This document shows, in pieces, positions 1-9,216 of a stretch of 64,000 nucleotides of DNA. Each line of letters opens with the position of its first letter. Position 1 is the stretch's first letter. The notes beneath the pieces were generated by a model that saw nothing but the letters and a program-made list of their open reading frames with translations, did no database searches and was not told the origin of the DNA. The position numbers were made by a program, and so were the translations under genes. Source of the DNA: Shewanella sp. MBTL60-007 (GTDB taxonomy: Bacteria; Pseudomonadota; Gammaproteobacteria; Enterobacterales; Shewanellaceae); NCBI RefSeq assembly GCF_019654915.1, contig NZ_BPET01000009.1, positions 44,606 through 108,605 on the forward strand, read 5' to 3'.

Positions 1-137
1 TCGATTAGCTCATTGCAAAGGTTTGCATAGGCTTCAAACAAATCCTTAGGAATGTCGTTCATCGGCATAACGGTGTTGCATACGTTCAGTGCCACTTGCT
101 CGGCGCGCTCTTTGTAAGCTTGGGTTACTTCTGTCAT
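1..137 (-). CDS. Partial hypothetical protein (N-terminal 45 residues)
   Basis: The reading frame starts at an ATG on the minus strand (complement of 135-137) behind a purine-rich AGAGAGAAAC stretch and runs off the left edge of the window. The visible N terminus begins MTEVTQAYKERAEQ and is rich in charged residues, with no signal peptide or membrane segment. I do not recognise the family. The PAP2 gene lies 73 bases upstream on the same strand, so the two may share a transcript. Confidence 0.5.
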   Translation of the reverse strand, partial: MTEVTQAYKERAEQVALNVCNTVMPMNDIPKDLFEAYANLCNELI

Positions 138-210
138 CTGTTTCTCTCTAAAATTACTGTCAATCTTGTTACTGATTCGATTTTATTAACGTTAACGGTT
201 AACTCGCGCG

Positions 211-735
211 TTAGAATTTGCCGCTAACATAGAGGCCATAATTGCCATTGCCTGCGATCGGCGTAACGGTGATGCCTTTATAGGGATCGGTAAAGTATAG
301 CCCAGATAGAATACCGATTGCTGCGCCAGCGAGTACGTCTTCAACATGGTGCTTGTCGCTTTCAACCCGGGTGTAACCCACGTAAGCGGCACCAATATAA
401 GCAGGGATAGCCCACTCCCAACCGTATCTTTGCTGCACAAAAGTCGCTGCAGCAAAGCTGTCGGCGGTATGGCCTGATGGAAACGAATCATCACCTGAAC
501 CATCGGGTCTGTCTTTATCAACCGTGTACTTAAGCCCTTCGACCACAAGACGCGACACCACGCCGGTTTTAGCTAGCTGCCATGCACCTTCGTAACCATC
601 TTCATAGATAAGGCTTCCACCCAGAGCAGCTGCAGGCAGTAAAAGGTGCAACACATCGCCAGATTCTTCCAAGTTCGATGTCGCATAAGTTGGCCAAGTT
701 GTCAGCAAAAGCAAACAGGCAAAAAACTTTTTCAT
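211..735 (-). CDS. PAP2-family phosphatase, exported
   Basis: Type 2 phosphatidic acid phosphatase-like enzyme, 174 residues, expected to hydrolyse a lipid or small phosphomonoester/diphosphate on the outer side of the inner membrane. The three family motifs are present: K69 with RP at 76-77, PSGH at 86-89, and R123 with H129 and D133 (TRVESDKHHVED). A signal peptide covers about residues 1-18. I chose the ATG at 735 because it opens the signal peptide and has AAAGG upstream; the frame stays open 22 codons further upstream without a better start. It is shorter than multi-span PAP2 enzymes, like small periplasmic members. The substrate cannot be told from sequence. Confidence 0.8.
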   Translation of the reverse strand: MKKFFACLLLLTTWPTYATSNLEESGDVLHLLLPAAALGGSLIYEDGYEGAWQLAKTGVVSRLVVEGLKYTVDKDRPDGSGDDSFPSGHTADSFAAATFVQQRYGWEWAIPAYIGAAYVGYTRVESDKHHVEDVLAGAAIGILSGLYFTDPYKGITVTPIAGNGNYGLYVSGKF

Positions 736-923
736 TCCAGTGACCTTTATCATGAGCCCTTTAAAGGGCGTTGTTATACAGACACCTCGAAACAAATGCA
801 AAGACTTGTCTAGACTAACTTTTACGGCATATCTCGTGCGGGTAAAAAATAGCGTAAAAAAAATAGTTTATAGTGTATGCTTGTGCATGAATTTTAATGA
901 CTTTAAGACAAAGCTAACGCTAA

Positions 924-2807
924 ATGCCCAAGCCGTTTTTGTTAATAAAAATCATTCTATTGCTAGGCTTACCTTCGGTAAGCGCCTTAGGCTACGCAGA
1001 ACAAAGTTATAATGATAAGGCCGATGCAATTTTTAAACTGCTTGATAGCGGCACCATTGAGAAAAACGCAACCACCCAAGCCTACTTAGATGAACTCAAC
1101 TCACTCATTTCCGCTACAGATATTCAAAGACAGTTGCGATTAACTCGAGCTCGTTGCTGGGCGTTTAATGTGTTCGAAGAAGGGCAAGTGAGTAAGGGAT
1201 TGGCATTTGCGCAGCAGGCATTGAACAATCCAAATTTAGCCAATTCCCCTAATGACAAGTTAGATCTCGAGCTTTGCCAAGCTTGGCTGACCGAACAAGA
1301 CGGCGATGTGGATTTAGCGCTCGCAGGTTATAACGCAGCGATTACTCAAGCCTATGCATTAGAGGACTTGCGCTTAGTCGCCGATGCGAGAGGCATGCGC
1401 GGCTACCTACACTCCTATCAAGGCAACTTCACTCAAGGGCTAGAGGACTTACTCACCTCTCACGCACTATATCAGAGCCTTGACTTATCGGCTTGGGCTC
1501 GTACCAGCCTGTATGAGATCGCCACCATTTATCGTCGCCTTGGCGATCAAAAAAGTGCGATTCGTTATTTTAAGAAGCTGGAAAAAAGTTATCTTAAGAG
1601 CAACAACTTAGATGGTGCTAACGCAATAACTGTTGCCATCGCCATTGCCGAAGAGGAGCTGGGGAATTTAGACCGCGCCAAACTCCTATTCGAGCAAGGT
1701 TATCACCATTGGAAAAACAATAACCGAGAATTAGAGCAAGCGACGGTGGCAGTCAATATCGCTGGCACCTTAATCAAACTTGGCGAGTTTAAGCAAGCCA
1801 GTCAATATCTTGATGAGGCAGAGCCTTTTATCCTGCCAACAGATGAAGCCTTCTATAGCTTTATGCATCTGTTTCGAGCACAGATCTATCTCGGCTATGG
1901 CCTACTGCCGCAAACTCATAAGAGCATCGCCTATGCACGCAGCGCCTTTAGTCGTGTGAAAAACTTAAGGGGATTGGCTCAGCTGCAACTGGTTGAGAGC
2001 CAAGCCTTTCTTCAAGAAGGTCGATGGAAACAAGCTTACTATGCGTTGAGTGAATATGTGAAACTGCGTAACGAGTTAGATGCCAAGCAGCTCTCGAGTT
2101 ACACCACCGAGATGCGTACTCGCTTCAATGCCAATCAGATCGAAGAGGAAAACCGTCACCTGATTGAAAACCAGCAGCTTAAAGAATTAGAGCTGGCGAT
2201 GCTTGAGCAAAACAAGCTACAGCAATGGATCATTATTATACTTGGCAGCTTTTTGATGCTTATCATTTCGGTATTTGCCTATAAGCAGATCCAAAAAAAC
2301 CGCTTACTGTCGGCCTTAGCCCTCACCGATGATCTCACCCAACTGCCCAACCGCCGTTACATCTATGCCAAGGCTCAGAGTCGTTTCGAAGAGGCTCAAA
2401 GAACGCAGCAGCCTCTGTCGGTCATACTGTTCGATGCCGACTACTTTAAACTGATTAATGACAAACATGGTCACGAAGTTGGCGATCAGGCTCTTGTGCT
2501 ATTAGCACAGACTTGCCGCAATTTACTTAGCCACAAGCATCAAGCAGCGAGGGTAGGCGGTGAAGAGTTTTTAATTCTGCTAGCCGATTCAGATATGGCG
2601 CAGGCCTATGAGATTGCACAGGCCTTGGTAAAAAGGGTAAGCGAGAGTAACTTTAGCGCTTTCCCACAGGGTTTTACTATGACCATCAGCGCCGGCGTTG
2701 CCAGCATGAGAGCTGAAGACAGTAAACTATCGCAACTGCTCAAAAGAGCCGATGACGCCCTCTACCAAGCTAAGAGCCAAGGACGCAATCAGGCCAAGGG
2801 AAGTTAA
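924..2807 (+). CDS. TPR-domain diguanylate cyclase (GGDEF)
   Basis: Predicted membrane enzyme making cyclic di-GMP from two GTP. A signal peptide (about residues 1-24) leads into a periplasmic region of TPR-like helical repeats (about 30-410), then a coiled stretch, one transmembrane segment near 435-457 and a cytoplasmic GGDEF domain. The active-site motif is GGEEF at 545-549, so catalysis is plausible. No RxxD inhibitory site lies five residues before it, so product feedback may be absent. There is no EAL domain. The gene stands alone, divergent from the PAP2 gene. TPR-GGDEF proteins are common in Shewanella; the signal sensed is unknown. Confidence 0.87.
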   Translation: MPKPFLLIKIILLLGLPSVSALGYAEQSYNDKADAIFKLLDSGTIEKNATTQAYLDELNSLISATDIQRQLRLTRARCWAFNVFEEGQVSKGLAFAQQALNNPNLANSPNDKLDLELCQAWLTEQDGDVDLALAGYNAAITQAYALEDLRLVADARGMRGYLHSYQGNFTQGLEDLLTSHALYQSLDLSAWARTSLYEIATIYRRLGDQKSAIRYFKKLEKSYLKSNNLDGANAITVAIAIAEEELGNLDRAKLLFEQGYHHWKNNNRELEQATVAVNIAGTLIKLGEFKQASQYLDEAEPFILPTDEAFYSFMHLFRAQIYLGYGLLPQTHKSIAYARSAFSRVKNLRGLAQLQLVESQAFLQEGRWKQAYYALSEYVKLRNELDAKQLSSYTTEMRTRFNANQIEEENRHLIENQQLKELELAMLEQNKLQQWIIIILGSFLMLIISVFAYKQIQKNRLLSALALTDDLTQLPNRRYIYAKAQSRFEEAQRTQQPLSVILFDADYFKLINDKHGHEVGDQALVLLAQTCRNLLSHKHQAARVGGEEFLILLADSDMAQAYEIAQALVKRVSESNFSAFPQGFTMTISAGVASMRAEDSKLSQLLKRADDALYQAKSQGRNQAKGS

Positions 2808-2885
2808 ACCTTAAGGTTAGAGACATACCTATTTACTACCAATTGCTGGTATCATTAAATCTTACCTTAAACCTTTATAAGATCT

Positions 2886-4097
2886 ATGTCTGACACTCCT
2901 TCACAACTCGCTGCAATCGATAGCTTAACGCCAACTCAACTTGGTGAATTAGCCCTCAACATTAAAACTTGGGGTCAGGAGCTCGGCTTCGCGCAAATAG
3001 GCATTTGCGATACAGACTTAAGTGCAGAAGAACCTAAGCTGCAGCAGTGGTTAGAGATGGGGTATCACGGTGAGATGGGCTACATGGCCAACCATGGCAT
3101 GATGCGAGCTCGTCCCCATGAGCTGCATCCTGGCACTGTACGGGTCATCACAGCACGGATGAATTATCTGCCACCAGAGGCTGGGTTTGCCTGTAATCTA
3201 AAAGATCCCTATCTTGGCTACATCTCCCGTTACGCAGGCGGCCGTGATTATCATAAAATGATCCGTAATCGTCTTAAGAAACTGGGTGATAGAATCGAAG
3301 CAGAGTTAAAACAGCTTGGCATCGATAAACCTAACTCACGTCCCTTTGTCGACTCGGCACCAATTTTAGAGCGTCCCTTAGCCGATAAGGCGGGTCTGGG
3401 CTGGACTGGCAAACACAGCTTATTGCTCAACCAAGACGCTGGCAGTTGGTTCTTCTTAGGCGAGCTGTTAATTGATCTGCCACTGCCCGTAGATATTCCT
3501 GTTGCCGAAGGTTGTAACACCTGCGTGGCCTGCATTAAGTCGTGCCCAACCAATGCTATCGTCGAGCCTTATGTGGTTGACGGCAGTCGCTGCATCTCCT
3601 ATTTAACCATTGAGCTGCAGGGCGCTATCCCTGTGGAGTTTAGACAGGCTATCGGCAATCGGATCTACGGTTGTGATGATTGCCAACTGGTTTGCCCGGT
3701 TAATGCTAAGGCACCTCTGACCGAAGAAAGCGACTTCCATACTCGTCCGTCACTCAAGCAACCGCAGTTACTCGAACTATTTAACTGGAGTGAAGCCGAG
3801 TTCTTAAAGCTCACCGAGGGTAGCCCTATTCGCCGGATCGGCCATAGTCGCTGGTTAAGGAATATCGCCGTGGCATTAGGCAATGCGCCCTATAATGAAG
3901 CGATCATCGAAGCGCTTGAAGCACGTAAGTCATCAAGTGAAGTGGATGAGATGGTAAGCGAACATATCGACTGGGCTCTTAGTCAGCAACATCAGAAACG
4001 GACTCCGCAAAATGGTCATACTCTTGACCAAAGCCTCAGCCGCAAGACTCAAAGAATTATTCGCAGCGTAGAAAAAGGCCTACCGCGGGACGCGTAG
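2886..4097 (+). CDS. queG: Epoxyqueuosine reductase QueG
   Basis: Catalyses the last step of queuosine biosynthesis, reduction of epoxyqueuosine to queuosine in the tRNA wobble position, using cobalamin and two 4Fe-4S clusters. Both ferredoxin-like motifs are visible: CNTCVACIKSCP and CDDCQLVCPVN. The conserved VDSAPILERPLA segment, containing the catalytic aspartate, is present. Length is 403 residues, slightly longer than the roughly 380 of E. coli QueG, with the extra sequence at both ends. The gene begins 78 bases after the diguanylate cyclase but is functionally unrelated. Its cobalamin requirement gives a loose link to the btuB locus further right. Confidence 0.95.
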   Translation: MSDTPSQLAAIDSLTPTQLGELALNIKTWGQELGFAQIGICDTDLSAEEPKLQQWLEMGYHGEMGYMANHGMMRARPHELHPGTVRVITARMNYLPPEAGFACNLKDPYLGYISRYAGGRDYHKMIRNRLKKLGDRIEAELKQLGIDKPNSRPFVDSAPILERPLADKAGLGWTGKHSLLLNQDAGSWFFLGELLIDLPLPVDIPVAEGCNTCVACIKSCPTNAIVEPYVVDGSRCISYLTIELQGAIPVEFRQAIGNRIYGCDDCQLVCPVNAKAPLTEESDFHTRPSLKQPQLLELFNWSEAEFLKLTEGSPIRRIGHSRWLRNIAVALGNAPYNEAIIEALEARKSSSEVDEMVSEHIDWALSQQHQKRTPQNGHTLDQSLSRKTQRIIRSVEKGLPRDA

Positions 4098-4138
4098 GCC
4101 TAATCATTACAATCTGTATAACCCATTATTAGTAATCG

Positions 4139-4351
4139 TTATGCATGTTGATCTAGGGTGAAGCCTACCTTCACTGTTACCTGCCAGTGAGCGATTAAGC
4201 CCTCCTCTAAGTGCCCTCGAGTTTCCACCACTTGAAACCACCTAAGGTGCTTCAAAGACTCATTGGCCGTTGCGATTGCATTTTTAATGGCTTCATCTGA
4301 GCTGATTGGAGACGATCCCGTTAGTTCAATAATCTTATAGGTGTGGCTCAT
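4139..4351 (-). CDS. Dodecin family flavin-binding protein
   Basis: Small 70-residue protein matching the dodecin pattern along its whole length: [10 protein letters not shown] near the start, [13 protein letters not shown] in the helix, [16 protein letters not shown] around the flavin-binding tryptophan, and a final QVTVKVGF strand. Dodecins assemble into hollow dodecamers that store or buffer flavins. The ATG has a good GGAG five bases upstream. It is convergent with queG and appears monocistronic. Confidence 0.93.
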   Translation of the reverse strand: MSHTYKIIELTGSSPISSDEAIKNAIATANESLKHLRWFQVVETRGHLEEGLIAHWQVTVKVGFTLDQHA

Positions 4352-4549
4352 AGTGACTCCAATTGTGTTTAAGGGTGATCTTAATCAGTATAGAACAACA
4401 TCTGGATTAGTCGGATGCTATGACAGAGTAAACTGTTAATCTAATAGACTGGCTGTTTGCGCCTCGCTTATCGAGTGCTAATCACCAAGACGATAAGCTG
4501 AAGTCAGCTTGAAAACTCGGCTGACTCAGTGACTCATTTAGCGGCCCAT

Positions 4550-5053
4550 TTAGTTAGTCACTTGGAAACTACCCACACCAAAATCAAAGGTCTTCGCCAA
4601 GCGATTCCAAGCATTAATTTGAATCACCACCAGTGTCAGCTCACTTATCTCTTTAGCCGAGAAATAATCCTTCAGCGCTTTTGTCGCCTCAACTAAACGG
4701 TTCTCTTCATGGGTCAGCCCTGCATGAGGTAGATCCGTCAGCGCTTCGGCCCAATTAAGGACAACTCGCTCTTTATCTGTGTAATAAGGCGCTTCACGCC
4801 AGATAGATAAGGAGGTCATTCTCTGGGCGGTTTCGCCTGCTGCCAGTGCTTCTTTAAAGTGCATATCGATACAATATGCACAGCCGTTGATTAGTGATAC
4901 TCGGTAACGAATAAGCTCGAGTAGAGTGAGGTCAATACCACAACTGTTGACATGATTTTCGGTCTTTAGCATACAGCCCATCACGCCGCTAGCGATATCG
5001 CTACTGCCTAGGGCTGCGGTAATTGAAAGCTTTTGATTAGTTGCCTGAGTCAT
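4550..5053 (-). CDS. Carboxymuconolactone decarboxylase / AhpD-like protein
   Basis: 167-residue member of the CMD/AhpD alkylhydroperoxidase-like fold. The hallmark NGCAYCIDMHF supplies C58, C61 and H65, and E46 fits the upstream acidic residue of the proton relay. Such proteins reduce peroxides through the Cys pair or, in some cases, act as decarboxylases. The ATG at 5053 is preferred because AGAAGG sits eight bases upstream; the frame is open further upstream but the added residues are a hydrophobic stretch atypical for the family. A LysR-type regulator is transcribed divergently 129 bases away and probably controls it. Confidence 0.88.
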   Translation of the reverse strand: MTQATNQKLSITAALGSSDIASGVMGCMLKTENHVNSCGIDLTLLELIRYRVSLINGCAYCIDMHFKEALAAGETAQRMTSLSIWREAPYYTDKERVVLNWAEALTDLPHAGLTHEENRLVEATKALKDYFSAKEISELTLVVIQINAWNRLAKTFDFGVGSFQVTN

Positions 5054-5182
5054 CTTATGTACCTTCTGGATAAAGTAAGTTAGTGGAACAACACCTATTA
5101 TCCATAGCCACAAAAAAGCTGGAATCCCCATCAAAACTGCTTTACCTTTGCATAAAATGCAAAGATAGATTTGAGACTCACC

Positions 5183-6070
5183 ATGCTAAATGCGATGCGG
5201 ATCTTCATCAAAGTTGTTGAGCTAGGTAGCTTCTCCAAAGCCGCTAACGTACTCAATATGGCACCATCGAGCGTTGCACGAAATATCGATGCTCTAGAGC
5301 AGGACTTCAATGCCCTGCTGTTAAAGCGTAGCACCCGACAACTGCTACTCACCGAAGCCGGGGAGCAATTCTTAGAGGGCGCACGTAAGCTGGTTGATGA
5401 TGAAGAGAGATTAAAGATATCGCTCTCAGAGCAAGATAAGCAGCCCGAAGGTACATTAAGGATTTCTGTATTCGAAGGTTTTGGTCGAGTCAAAATCTGC
5501 CCGATCCTGCCTAGGTTTCTAACCCAATATCCTAAGGTGAAGATTGAGATAGATCTCGACAATCGACTGGTTGACCTTCACTCGGAAAACGTCGATATCG
5601 CAATTCGTATTGGTAAGCCCGCCGACTCTAGCTTACATGGCAGAATGTTGATGGCAAACCAGACTTCGCTCTGTGCTAGCGCCAACTATTTAAAACAGTT
5701 TGGTACGCCCAAAAAACCTGAAGATCTACAGCGACACAACTGCCTGCTACTGGATCGCGACCGACAACGTACCTACTGGCATTTTCGTAAAGAAAAACAA
5801 TACAAAAAAGTTCCAGTATCCGGCAACTTAACCTCAAGAGGCGGAACACCAATATTAGAAGCCGCCATACATCATGGCGGCATAGTGCAACTGTCGAGCT
5901 GGATGATGGATGATTTAATCCAAAAGGGGAATTTAGTCCGCTGCTTACCCGAATGGACGCCGTCACTATCTGAACACTCGAGCGGCGATATCTATGCCCT
6001 TTACCGTGGAGGAAAACATATGCGCCCTGCCGTCCGTGCGTTTATCGACTATCTGGTCTTATCTCTCTAA
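5183..6070 (+). CDS. LysR-family transcriptional regulator
   Basis: Typical LTTR of about 295 residues: N-terminal winged helix-turn-helix (AMRIFIKVVELGSFSKAA through the LLKRSTR wing) and a C-terminal periplasmic-binding-like effector domain from about residue 90. The ATG at 5183 is chosen because LysR proteins usually begin a few residues before this helix; a TTG at 5171 and an ATG at 5195 are alternatives, and none has a strong ribosome binding site. It is divergent from the AhpD-like gene, its most likely target. Confidence 0.88.
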   Translation: MLNAMRIFIKVVELGSFSKAANVLNMAPSSVARNIDALEQDFNALLLKRSTRQLLLTEAGEQFLEGARKLVDDEERLKISLSEQDKQPEGTLRISVFEGFGRVKICPILPRFLTQYPKVKIEIDLDNRLVDLHSENVDIAIRIGKPADSSLHGRMLMANQTSLCASANYLKQFGTPKKPEDLQRHNCLLLDRDRQRTYWHFRKEKQYKKVPVSGNLTSRGGTPILEAAIHHGGIVQLSSWMMDDLIQKGNLVRCLPEWTPSLSEHSSGDIYALYRGGKHMRPAVRAFIDYLVLSL

Positions 6071-6113
6071 CTTTATGACCAGCATCCATGTCAACAAGCA
6101 TGGCCAATCGCCA

Positions 6114-6635
6114 CTAAGAGGCCCATAACATACGCCACCAGATCCCCGGCAAACTGGTAAAGCCTGTGGTATAGGACACCACCTTTCCCTCTTTGATGAT
6201 CATCAAGGTTGGTGTGACATGTACCGACCAGTCGCGTGCGCTGCGATTATCGGCATCATTAATCACCGAAAAGTGATAACCATATTCCTGCATATATTCG
6301 CCAATTTCAGTATTAGAACCCGATGCTATCGCAACGCTCACCACCGGAAATGATGCCGAAATCGACTCAACTGACGGACTCACCGAGCGACAAACTGGGC
6401 ACCATGTGCCCCAGAAATAAACCAAAACAGGCTCATTAGCACTCAAGGTGGAGACATCAATTTTCTCGCCACCGAGAGCCACACCACTAATGGCAGGAAA
6501 ATTGTCGACCTCTAAGTTTCGGCTGCGCCACTTGTCCATCACCCAAGCGACGCTGCTCACCAAGACAAGCAAAATCAATAACTGCTTGAGCCAATAGCCA
6601 AGACGTTGTTTAAATGTGGGCTGTTTTTCTGTCAT
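6114..6635 (-). CDS. Membrane-anchored thioredoxin-like protein disulfide oxidoreductase (ScsD/TlpA-like)
   Basis: One N-terminal transmembrane helix (about residues 16-34) tethers a periplasmic thioredoxin fold with active site WCPVC (C79 and C82) and the cis-proline segment VTPT. Length (173 residues) and arrangement resemble ScsD of the copper-sensitivity locus and other TlpA/DsbE-like proteins. No scsABC genes are nearby, so its partner is unknown. Start at 6635 is favoured by GAAGG just upstream; in-frame ATGs lie at 6647 and 6659. Likely role: reducing or isomerising periplasmic disulfides. Confidence 0.82.
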   Translation of the reverse strand: MTEKQPTFKQRLGYWLKQLLILLVLVSSVAWVMDKWRSRNLEVDNFPAISGVALGGEKIDVSTLSANEPVLVYFWGTWCPVCRSVSPSVESISASFPVVSVAIASGSNTEIGEYMQEYGYHFSVINDADNRSARDWSVHVTPTLMIIKEGKVVSYTTGFTSLPGIWWRMLWAS

Positions 6636-6768
6636 CGCTGCCTTCATTACGCGAATCATATCGCGAACCTAAGATGAATATGTCATACCTATAAACAGAG
6701 TAAGACCGGAGAAATGACAAAATAGTTCATCACTCGCAGCAGAGCTTATCACTCATAGCAAGCCGCCC

Positions 6769-9039
6769 CTAACCTAGCGTGCGCCTTAACTGCTTTGTCG
6801 CCTCAACTAAGTTAACTAGCGCAGGCTCAACTTCATCCCATGTGCGGGTTTTAAGGCCACAGTCTGGATTCACCCATAGTTGCTTAACAGGGAGCTTGGT
6901 CGCGGCCTTTTGCATCAAGTCTAGGATCTCCTCCACCGTTGGCGTATTAGGTGAATGAATATCATACACCCCAGGCCCTATCTCGTTAGGGTAATTAAAG
7001 TCTTCAAATGCATTAAGCAGCTCCATCCTAGATCGCGAGGTCTCTATGGTGATCACATCGGCGTCCATCGCGGCAATCGCCGATATGGTCTCATTAAACT
7101 CGCTGTAGCACATATGAGTGTGGATCTGCGTTTCGTTGGTGGCCCCAGCAGCGCTGAGCTTAAACCCATTAACCGCCCAGCTAAGATAATGCTGCCAATC
7201 GCTCTTTTTTAGCGGCAAGCCTTCTCGAAAGGCTGGCTCGTCGATTTGAATGATCCCAATACCTGCATCTTGCAGTTCCACGACCTCATCACGAATGGCG
7301 AGCGCGATTTGAGTAGCTATCTGCTCACGGCTAATATCTTCGCGGGCAAATGACCAATGCAGGATCGTCACAGGCCCTGTGAGCATGCCTTTAACTGGTT
7401 TCTCGGTAAGGCTCTGCGCAAACTTAGCCCACTTGACCGTCATGGCAGTTGGTCGTGATACATCACCATAAATTAGCGGCGGTTTAACGCAGCGAGAGCC
7501 ATAACTCTGTACCCAACCAAATTGAGTAAACCCAACCCCTTCTAACTGCTCACCAAAGTATTCCACCATATCGTTGCGCTCAGCTTCACCATGAACCAAA
7601 ACATCGATCCCCAACTTTAATTGACGTTCAATAGTGTCTTGTGTCACCAGACGCAACTGCTGCTCATACTGCTCAAGGCTCATTTCCCCTCTGCGCCAGC
7701 GACTGCGCAAACCACGAATGGCAGGAGTTTGGGGAAAACTGCCTATGGTAGTGGTTGGCAGCAAGGGCAGACGATACTTGTTTCGTTGAGCAGCTTGTCT
7801 GACAGCAAAAGTATCATCGCGTTGATAATCTTGCTCTGTTAGTGCATCGACACGAGCGATCACCTGTTGATTCGCCGCATTAGCACGAGCATCACGCCTT
7901 GCTTGGCACTCGAGAACAATGGCATTGGCCTCGGCTGAATTAGGCTCTGTGAGTAACAGTTTGAGCTTAGTGAGTTCAACCAGCTTTTGTTTGGCAAAAG
8001 AAAGTTGCTGCTTAATCTCTGGTGCAAGGTTCGTTTCTATCTCTAAGTCCACTGGGCTATGCAGTAAAGAACAAGATGGTGACAACCATAAGCGCTGCTT
8101 AAGATCCCCCGCGACACTCGATAATGCCTCGGCGAGCTCGTCAAGCTCTGCAGCCCATACATTACGGCCGTTTATCACGCCCGCCGATAATACTTGCTCT
8201 TCACCTAAACTGGGGAGAAAGGTTTGCAACTGCTCCGGGGCCGTCACTAAGTCTAAATGCAGGCCTGCAACGGGTAAGTTGGCCACGAGATGATGATGGT
8301 GAGCTATGCTTCCGTAATAACTGGCTAGCAATATCCTTATGTTACTGTGTTCAAGCTCACGATAGGCTTGGCTAATCGCCGCTTGCCAATCTTCCTCTAG
8401 CTCCAATGCCAAAACGGGTTCATCGAGCTGCACCCACTCGACCCCTTGGCTAACAAAACGCTGCAACAGTTTTTGATACGCCTTAATCAGTCTTGGCAGT
8501 AAGCTTAACTTATCAAATTCACTCTCAACCGTTTTAGACAGATACAGAAAAGAGACTGGCCCTAAGAGCACCGGCTTTGGCTGATAGCCTAAACTCTGGG
8601 CTTCACTCACTTCATCAAACAGCTGCTGATAACCTATGTCGAAACGCTGGTCTTCGGTGAGCTCCGGAACGATATAGTGGTAATTTGTATTGAAAAATTT
8701 GGTCATCTCGGCGGCTGGTGCATCTTGGCCACTCGGTGCTCGGCCACGGCCGATACGGAATAGAGTATCAAGATCCGTTGGCGTCTCTCCACGGTGACGC
8801 TTAGGGATCACATCTAGGGTTGCGCTCAAGGTCAGCACCTGATCATAGAAAGCAAAGTCGCCAACAGGCAGTAACGCCACCCCAGCATTGGCCTGCCAGC
8901 GCCAGTGTGTTTGACGTAACTCTCTTGATATATCAATAAGCTGAGCCTGAGTAATCTCACCACGCCAATACTTCTCTAGGGCAAACTTTAGCTCTCGTTG
9001 ACGACCTATTCGTGGAAAACCTAAATTATTTAATTGCAT
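6769..9039 (-). CDS. metE: Cobalamin-independent methionine synthase MetE
   Basis: Transfers the methyl group of 5-methyltetrahydropteroyltri-L-glutamate to homocysteine. The 756 residues match full-length MetE, two (beta/alpha)8 barrels. It starts with the usual NNLGFPRIG, has the linker TTTIGSFPQT before the catalytic barrel, and carries zinc-ligand segments HTHMCYSEF and NPDCGLKTR. The ATG has AAGG eight bases upstream. It is divergent from metR, and the 177-base intergenic region holds tandem MetJ boxes and MetR-type sites. No cobalamin riboswitch is seen before it, so methionine repression and MetR activation are the visible controls. Confidence 0.97.
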   Translation of the reverse strand: MQLNNLGFPRIGRQRELKFALEKYWRGEITQAQLIDISRELRQTHWRWQANAGVALLPVGDFAFYDQVLTLSATLDVIPKRHRGETPTDLDTLFRIGRGRAPSGQDAPAAEMTKFFNTNYHYIVPELTEDQRFDIGYQQLFDEVSEAQSLGYQPKPVLLGPVSFLYLSKTVESEFDKLSLLPRLIKAYQKLLQRFVSQGVEWVQLDEPVLALELEEDWQAAISQAYRELEHSNIRILLASYYGSIAHHHHLVANLPVAGLHLDLVTAPEQLQTFLPSLGEEQVLSAGVINGRNVWAAELDELAEALSSVAGDLKQRLWLSPSCSLLHSPVDLEIETNLAPEIKQQLSFAKQKLVELTKLKLLLTEPNSAEANAIVLECQARRDARANAANQQVIARVDALTEQDYQRDDTFAVRQAAQRNKYRLPLLPTTTIGSFPQTPAIRGLRSRWRRGEMSLEQYEQQLRLVTQDTIERQLKLGIDVLVHGEAERNDMVEYFGEQLEGVGFTQFGWVQSYGSRCVKPPLIYGDVSRPTAMTVKWAKFAQSLTEKPVKGMLTGPVTILHWSFAREDISREQIATQIALAIRDEVVELQDAGIGIIQIDEPAFREGLPLKKSDWQHYLSWAVNGFKLSAAGATNETQIHTHMCYSEFNETISAIAAMDADVITIETSRSRMELLNAFEDFNYPNEIGPGVYDIHSPNTPTVEEILDLMQKAATKLPVKQLWVNPDCGLKTRTWDEVEPALVNLVEATKQLRRTLG

Positions 9040-9063
9040 ATTGTATACCTTTTGATGTTAAGA

Positions 9064-9076
9064 TGAGTAAAATTCA
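9064..9076 (-). promoter_or_regulatory. Possible MetR-type site near the metE start
   Basis: TGAG-N5-TTCA, one mismatch from the enterobacterial MetR consensus TGAA-N5-TTCA, 25 bases upstream of the metE ATG. Being so close to the gene it could be a chance match. Confidence 0.3.
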
Positions 9077-9119
9077 GAGTTGGCGCCCTTCTGAATGACA
9101 TATAACGAAACATAACAAT

Positions 9120-9143
9120 GGGCGTCTGGACGTCTAGAAGTTT
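9120..9143. promoter_or_regulatory. MetJ operator (three tandem met boxes) between metE and metR
   Basis: Three adjacent octamers compare with the met box AGACGTCT: GGGCGTCT (6 of 8), GGACGTCT (7 of 8) and AGAAGTTT (6 of 8). MetJ with S-adenosylmethionine binds tandem met boxes cooperatively, so this is a good repressor site for metE and possibly metR. Confidence 0.75.
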
Positions 9144-9169
9144 ATTGTGATAGCCTTAGTATTCGCAAT

Positions 9170-9204
9170 CGAAACGAATTCAAGCGCTACATGAGCGAAT
9201 TTCA
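9170..9204. promoter_or_regulatory. Paired MetR-like binding sites upstream of metR
   Basis: Two half-matches to TGAA-N5-TTCA, CGAA-N5-TTCA at 9170-9182 and TGAG-N5-TTCA at 9192-9204, each with one mismatch. Their centres are 22 bases apart, about two helical turns, as for tandem LysR-type sites. The second ends 12 bases before the metR ATG, fitting autoregulation as well as metE activation. Confidence 0.5.
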
Positions 9205-9216
9205 TGTGAGGATAAT

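Noticed and set aside
192..548. 118-codon minus-strand frame within the PAP2 gene
   Set aside because: Same strand, other frame of a gene with intact catalytic motifs.
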